Assembly (NCBI GenBank): GCA_020696885.1
Contig: JAJFMS010000252.1
Span: forward strand, 1 to 5,997
Source of the DNA: Armatimonadota bacterium
GTDB lineage: Bacteria; Armatimonadota; SYMT01
Direction of reading: 5' to 3'
Length of the DNA stretch: 5,997 nt
Shown: positions 5,255 through 5,997 of the stretch, one piece after another
Layout of the letters: each line of letters opens with the position of its first letter
Numbering within the stretch: the first letter of the stretch is position 1
Program-made: the position numbers and the translations under genes
The notes under the pieces: model-generated
Told to the model about the DNA's origin: nothing
Databases searched by the model: none
What the model saw: the letters and a program-made list of their open reading frames with translations, nothing else

Positions 5255-5997
5255 ATGAAGCTTTCTCGACGCAACTTACTGATGACCGGCGCCGCGGCCG
5301 GCATCACCCTCGCGGCGGCGGACAACGCCGGCGCCCAGACCGGGACTCCCGCCGCGAGCAGCGGCGCCATCCCGGTGCCGGCGCCCCGGATTGCCCGGTT
5401 CGAGCGCCTGGGGTTCGGGATGTTCGTGCATTGGGGCCTCTACTCGCAGATCGGGCGCGGGGAGTGGGCCAAGAACAACCAGAAGATCCCCACGGACGAG
5501 TACATGAAGCTGATGAAGACCTTCACCGCGAAGGACTTCAGCGGCCGGGAGTTTGCCCGGATGGCCAAGCGGTCGGGGATGAAGTACATCACCCTCACCA
5601 GCCGTCACCACGATGGGTTCAGCCTCTACGACACCCGCGGTCTCTCGAAGTACGACGTGATGCACACGCCGGCCCGCCGGGACCTGATCCGGGACTTCAC
5701 GGACGGCTGCCGCAAGGAGGGCATCCTCCCGATGCTCTACTGCACCACGCTGGACTGGACCGATCCCCGCTTCGAGAGCGACTTCCCGGCCTACCTGCAA
5801 TACCTGCGAGACAGCATCGAGCTGCTCTGCACCCGCTACGGCCAGATCGGCGGCTTCTGGTTCGACGGCAACTGGAGCAAGCCCAAAGCGGACTGGCAGG
5901 AAGACAAGCTCTACGGGGTGATCCGCAAGCACCAGCCGGAGGCGCTCATCATCAACAACACCGGCATCGGGGCCGGCGGGAAGCTGGGCAATCCGGA
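5255..5997 (+). CDS. Alpha-L-fucosidase, GH29, Tat-exported (N-terminal part, cut by window end)
   Basis: 247 codons are present; GH29 enzymes usually run to about 400-500 residues or more, so the C-terminal part is missing. It hydrolyses alpha-L-fucosyl bonds at non-reducing ends of glycans with retention of configuration. The N-terminus MKLSRRNLLMTGAAAG carries the twin-arginine motif SRRNLL (Arg5-Arg6), a hydrophobic stretch and AGA (25-27), a likely signal peptidase site before Gln28, so the folded enzyme should act in the periplasm or outside. GH29 landmarks in order: FGMFVHWGLYS (54-64, His59), YITLTSRHHDGFSLYDT (111-127, substrate-binding His118/His119), a VMHTPARRDLIRDF segment (135-148), DWTD (167-170), and GGFWFDGNW (199-207), where Asp204 fits the catalytic nucleophile. 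The acid/base residue lies beyond the window or cannot be assigned. Nothing is broken in the visible part. The specific glycan cannot be told from the sequence. Neighbours to the right, unseen, may include other glycan-degrading genes. Confidence 0.93.
   Translation, partial: MKLSRRNLLMTGAAAGITLAAADNAGAQTGTPAASSGAIPVPAPRIARFERLGFGMFVHWGLYSQIGRGEWAKNNQKIPTDEYMKLMKTFTAKDFSGREFARMAKRSGMKYITLTSRHHDGFSLYDTRGLSKYDVMHTPARRDLIRDFTDGCRKEGILPMLYCTTLDWTDPRFESDFPAYLQYLRDSIELLCTRYGQIGGFWFDGNWSKPKADWQEDKLYGVIRKHQPEALIINNTGIGAGGKLGNP

Noticed and set aside
5276..5932. A 218-codon minus-strand open frame across the fucosidase gene
   Set aside because: It is fully antisense to an unmistakable GH29 sequence.

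Overview
This GC-rich bacterial window holds four complete or nearly complete chromosomal-looking genes plus one gene cut by each edge of the window (five protein genes in all). It shows no RNA gene, CRISPR array, insertion sequence or phage module that I can support. High GC with strong G/C third-position bias, Shine-Dalgarno sequences and a Tat-exported GH29 fucosidase fit a free-living, polysaccharide-degrading bacterium. Armatimonadota, Planctomycetota, Verrucomicrobiota and Acidobacteriota are plausible guesses, but nothing in the sequence fixes the phylum.

Layout. (1) 1-1874, minus strand: a large metallopeptidase of the gluzincin type (HEVTH plus a downstream HEAFAD), with its C-terminus beyond the left edge. 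(2) 1875-2224: a divergent intergenic region containing a possible 21-codon CxxC peptide. (3) 2225-2968, plus strand: a 247-residue GT-A-like glycosyltransferase-type protein, followed by a perfect 10-bp hairpin. (4) 2969-3249: a non-coding gap. (5) 3250-3966, plus strand: a 238-residue protein with two CxxC-x17-CxxC zinc-ribbon-like modules and an uncharacterised C-terminal half, clearly lower in GC than its neighbours. (6) 3967-4087: a short convergent gap with a hairpin. (7) 4088-4894, minus strand: a 268-residue protein I do not recognise. (8) 4895-5254: a divergent gap with a long imperfect dyad. (9) 5255-5997, plus strand: the N-terminal 247 codons of a Tat-exported GH29 alpha-L-fucosidase, cut by the right edge.

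The genes do not form an obvious operon. Every gap exceeds 100 bases, strands alternate, and most genes have their own Shine-Dalgarno. The only clear physiological role is removal of fucose from glycans outside the cytoplasm by the GH29 enzyme. I see no defence system or other multi-gene new system. The most interesting items are the tandem zinc-ribbon protein with atypical composition, the unusual gluzincin peptidase, the orphan protein at 4088-4894, and the glycosyltransferase-like protein whose acidic motif reads EPDKE.
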